Source: JACVRW01 sp963803245
GTDB taxonomy: Bacteria > Actinomycetota > Thermoleophilia > Solirubrobacterales > Thermoleophilaceae
NCBI GenBank assembly: GCA_963803245.1
Contig: CAWDLI010000001.1
Location: forward strand, 124,001 to 188,000
Direction: 5' to 3'
Length of the DNA stretch: 64,000 nucleotides
Part shown: piece by piece, positions 61,492 to 64,000 of the stretch
Layout: the number at the start of each line of letters is the position of its first letter
Numbering within the stretch: position 1 is the stretch's first letter
Notes under the pieces: generated by a model
The model's input: the letters and a program-made list of their open reading frames with translations, nothing else
The model's database searches: none
Told to the model about the DNA's origin: nothing
Translations under genes and position numbers: made by a program

Positions 61492-63132
61492 GTGCCCGAG
61501 GAAAGCCTGGTCAGGTTTCGGCGTGTGGTGGCGGCCGCTTTGGCCGAGCTCGAGAACCGCCGCCAGGAGGTCAACGACCTAAATGTCTTCCCGGTAGCCG
61601 ACGGCGACACGGGCGACAACATGGCGCTCACCATGCGCGCCGTGCTCGATGAGCTCAACATGATGAACGGCCAGCCGCTCGACGTTCAGGGCCGGGATGA
61701 GATCGTGGCCGCGGTCGCCCGCGCGGCGCTGCTCGGCGCGCGCGGGAACAGCGGCGTGATCCTCTCGCAGATCGTTCGCGGCGCCGCCGAGGAGCTCGCC
61801 AGCCGCCACGGCGAGCTGGTCGACCCGGTGCTCGTCTCGGCCGCGCTGGCGCGAGCCGCGGACGCCGCCTACGCGTCCGTTCGCGACCCGGCCGAGGGCA
61901 CGATGCTCTCGGCGATCCGGGCGATGGCGCGTCGCGTGGCGCACGACCTCGCCCATATGGACACCCAGCGGCTGGCGCCCAACTCCACCTCCGCCGAGCA
62001 GGACGACCTGCTCGCGCAGGTGCTCGAGAACGCGCTCGAGGCCGGCAAGGAGGCCGTCGAGCGCGGGCCCGAGCAGCTGGCGGTGCTGCGCGAGGCGGGC
62101 GTGGTCGACGCGGGTGCCTACGGACTCACCGTGATCGTGGCCGGCTGCCTCGCCGCGCTGCGGGGGAGCTCAGCTCCGGAGCTCGAGCACCAGCTCGCGC
62201 CGGCGGCGCTCCACCGTCCCGAGCACGAGTCCTCGAGCTTCCGCTACTGCACCAACTTCGCGGTCACCGGCGCCGGGCTCGACGCCGGGTCGTTCGTGCC
62301 GAGCCTCGAGGCGATGGGCGACTCCGTCCTCGTCGTGGGCGACGAGCGCACGATTCGCGTGCACCTCCACACGGACGATCCCGAGCGCGCCGTGGCGGTG
62401 TTCGACAAGGCGGGTGAGGTCTCCCGCTTCGACGTGGCCGACATGCACGACCAGGTGGCCGAGCGCGCGGCCCGGCTGGCGGAGCGGACGCCCGTCTCGA
62501 ACGCCACCTGCAGCGTCGTCGCGGTGGCCAGCGGCGCGGGGGTCCGGCGCCTGTACGAGGAGCTCGGCGTGCTCGTCGTGGACGGTGGCGCCACCATGAA
62601 CCCGTCCACCTACGAGCTGCTCGCGGGCGTGCACGCCGCCGGTGGCGACGAGGTGCTCGTGCTGCCGAACAGCCCGAACGTGATCCTCGCCGCCGAGCGC
62701 GCGGCGGAGCTGTCCGAGAAGCCCGCCCGCGTAGTCCCCACCACGGCACCCCAGGAGGGGCTCGCGGCGCTGCTGGCGTTCGACCCCAAGAACGGCGCCG
62801 AGGCGAATGCCGAGGCGGTGGGCCGCGCGGCCGACGCGCTGCGCGTGGGCGGCGTGGCACCGGCGGCCCGCGACGATGCCCGCGGGCGGTTCGCCGCGGG
62901 AGAGGCCGTGGGCTACGCCGGCGGCGAGCTGGTGGCCTGGGGAGACCCCGAGCGGACGCTCGCGGCCACGCTCGAGCAGCTGGCGGGCGGAAGCGAGCTC
63001 GTCACGTGCCTCGCCGGGGCGGGCGCCCCGCTCGACCGCGAGCGGGTCGAGTCGCACGTGCCCGATGGGGTGGAGGTCGAGTACCACGAAGGCGGACAAC
63101 CCGCCTGGTGGTGGCTGCTCTGCGCGGAGTAA
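61492..63132 (+). CDS. fakA: Fatty acid kinase FakA/YloV-like protein (DhaL domain)
   Basis: A protein of about 546 residues matching the FakA/YloV family, which phosphorylates FakB-bound fatty acids. The N-terminal DhaL domain has LNVFPVADGDTGDNMALTM with the metal aspartates, LLGARGNSGVILSQI, and DAGAYGLTVIVAGCLAAL. The C-terminal parts include FRYCTNFAVTGAGLDAG, VHLHTDDPERAV, VAVASGAGVRRLYEELGV and LPNSPNVILAAERAAE. No FakB partner is nearby. The order rpmB-yloV-recG is as in Bacillus, minus yloU. GTG 61492 is preferred because of a TACAAA box 6 bases upstream; GTG 61477 adds five residues and overlaps the hairpins. Confidence 0.85.
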   Translation: MPEESLVRFRRVVAAALAELENRRQEVNDLNVFPVADGDTGDNMALTMRAVLDELNMMNGQPLDVQGRDEIVAAVARAALLGARGNSGVILSQIVRGAAEELASRHGELVDPVLVSAALARAADAAYASVRDPAEGTMLSAIRAMARRVAHDLAHMDTQRLAPNSTSAEQDDLLAQVLENALEAGKEAVERGPEQLAVLREAGVVDAGAYGLTVIVAGCLAALRGSSAPELEHQLAPAALHRPEHESSSFRYCTNFAVTGAGLDAGSFVPSLEAMGDSVLVVGDERTIRVHLHTDDPERAVAVFDKAGEVSRFDVADMHDQVAERAARLAERTPVSNATCSVVAVASGAGVRRLYEELGVLVVDGGATMNPSTYELLAGVHAAGGDEVLVLPNSPNVILAAERAAELSEKPARVVPTTAPQEGLAALLAFDPKNGAEANAEAVGRAADALRVGGVAPAARDDARGRFAAGEAVGYAGGELVAWGDPERTLAATLEQLAGGSELVTCLAGAGAPLDRERVESHVPDGVEVEYHEGGQPAWWWLLCAE

Positions 63133-64000
63133 CCGGGTTCGCATCGACGGCGGCCCTCACCGCCGATCAGATCCGCTCCGCCCCGATCCGCTCCTACCCG
63201 CGGCCCGAGCCCTTGGAGGAGCGCGTGGAGCTGGCGGGGCAGGCGGGCAAGGCGCTCGCGAGCCTGGGCATCGAGACGTACGGGGACCTCGTGGAGCATC
63301 TCCCGCACTCGCACCGCGACCGGCGCGACGTCCGCCGGGTGGCGGACCTCGTGCTGGGGGAGGAGGCCACCGTGGCCGTGGCCGTGCGCTCGGTGAGCGT
63401 CCGGCCGATGCGCGACCGGCGCCGCAAGCGGGTCGAGGCGCGCACCGCGGACGACAGCGGTCCGCTCGTGGCGGTCTGGTTCAACCAGCCCTGGCTCGCC
63501 CGCCAGCTGGGGGAGGGCACGCAGGTGCTGCTGCACGGCAGGCTCCGTCGCCGCGGTGAGTTCTGGGTTTCCGAGCACGAGCCGCTCGGCGGGGGCGAGG
63601 CTCCGGTGCACACCGTCGGGCTGGTGCCGGTGCACCCGGCCACCGAGGGATTGAGTGCCGGGCGCCTGCGGGAGCTCGTGTGGGAGGCGCGCGGGCGCTT
63701 CCTATTGACGCCGGAGCCGCTGCCCGCGCGGCTGCGCGTGGACGAGGCGCTCGCCGAGCGCGCGGCGGCGCTGGCGGGAGCTCACTTCCCGGACAGCGAG
63801 GAGGACGAGCGCGGCGCGCGCCACCGGCTCGCGTTCGAGGAGCTGCTCCTGCTCCAGCTCGCCGTGGCCGGTCGCCGGCGCTCGCGCAGGGAGGGTCGCC
63901 GGGCGCGTGCGCTGGCCGCGCGCGGGGTCGTGGTCGACCGCTGGCGCTGGTCGCTCCCGTTCGAGCTGACGGGCGACCAGAAGCGCGCGATGGAGGAGCT
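63111..64000 (+). CDS. recG: ATP-dependent DNA helicase RecG, N-terminal part only
   Basis: Helicase that remodels stalled forks and branched DNA. Only about 296 N-terminal residues are in the window: AGKALASLGIETYGDLVEHLPHSHRDRR (given with its typical wedge-domain opening), the OB-fold wedge VRSVSVRPMRDRRRKRVEARTADDSGPLVAVWFNQPWL in pieces, and the beginning of the helicase core at FELTGDQKRAMEEL where motif Q lies. The frame is open from GTG 63111, which overlaps the end of the fakA-like gene; GTG 63108 and TTG 63213 are alternatives. It continues beyond base 64000. Confidence 0.85.
   Translation, partial: MAALRGVTGFASTAALTADQIRSAPIRSYPRPEPLEERVELAGQAGKALASLGIETYGDLVEHLPHSHRDRRDVRRVADLVLGEEATVAVAVRSVSVRPMRDRRRKRVEARTADDSGPLVAVWFNQPWLARQLGEGTQVLLHGRLRRRGEFWVSEHEPLGGGEAPVHTVGLVPVHPATEGLSAGRLRELVWEARGRFLLTPEPLPARLRVDEALAERAAALAGAHFPDSEEDERGARHRLAFEELLLLQLAVAGRRRSRREGRRARALAARGVVVDRWRWSLPFELTGDQKRAMEE

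Overview
The window is 64 kb of very GC-rich (about 70%), densely packed bacterial DNA. GTG starts, 4-base GTGA/ATGA gene overlaps, short -10-like boxes placed a few bases before start codons, an F420-type nitroreductase-like protein and a class III adenylate cyclase with an Rv1264-like regulatory half point to Actinomycetota. An intact PriA helicase (usually degenerate in mycobacteria and streptomycetes) and the polysaccharide genes suggest a deep-branching class such as Thermoleophilia (Solirubrobacterales). That placement is inference. I saw no rRNA, tRNA, CRISPR array, insertion sequence, prophage or classical transcription-factor gene. No gene-free stretch exceeds 300 bases.

Layout. 0-14.7 kb is housekeeping: rlmN (partial, leftward), then rluB, aroH, hisC, aroF, tyrA and aroA (aromatic amino acids, mostly coupled by overlapping stops and starts), cmk, der fused to a HAD phosphatase, metK, a leftward adenylate cyclase, priA and def. 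A CAP-domain secreted protein follows, with a 14-bp inverted repeat across its start codon. 15.5-22.7 kb is a leftward glycolate operon: permease, GlcD, GlcE, GlcF and malate synthase, enough to import glycolate, oxidise it to glyoxylate and condense that with acetyl-CoA to malate. 22.8-27 kb holds fmt, a zinc-ribbon protein, a molybdopterin oxidoreductase and a hotdog-like protein; fmt and the oxidoreductase each carry one apparent 1-base insertion.

27-43 kb looks like a cell-envelope glycan locus: flippase, SAM methyltransferase, polyprenyl-phosphate-type GT2, a small YLDPGSGS membrane protein, a kinase-like/methyltransferase fusion, an LtaS-like membrane enzyme, a lipoprotein, a secreted GH2, an LPG-synthase/AglD-like membrane protein, two GT-C-type membrane enzymes and a UDP-galactopyranose-mutase-like flavoprotein. 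GT2 would charge a lipid carrier, the GT-C enzymes would use it outside, and the sulfatase-fold and GH2 enzymes would decorate or trim the product. 42.7-51 kb continues with secreted proteins, among them a protein of six roughly 83-residue two-cysteine repeats, a Tat-exported sulfatase-like enzyme, a GH6-like enzyme and a third GT-C enzyme. From about 46.5 to 49.6 kb the sequence is full of single-base frameshifts while the protein motifs stay intact, so consensus error is more likely than decay.

51.2-55.7 kb is the riboflavin operon ribD-ribE-ribBA-ribH plus threonine aldolase. It is preceded by a perfect 18-bp palindrome and no room for an FMN riboswitch. 55.8-61 kb has an MFS transporter behind an operator-like palindrome, an SRPBCC protein, a secreted GDPD, a SnoaL-like protein and a secreted M19 dipeptidase. 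The window ends with rpmB, a fakA/yloV-like gene and the 5' part of recG, an order also known in Firmicutes.
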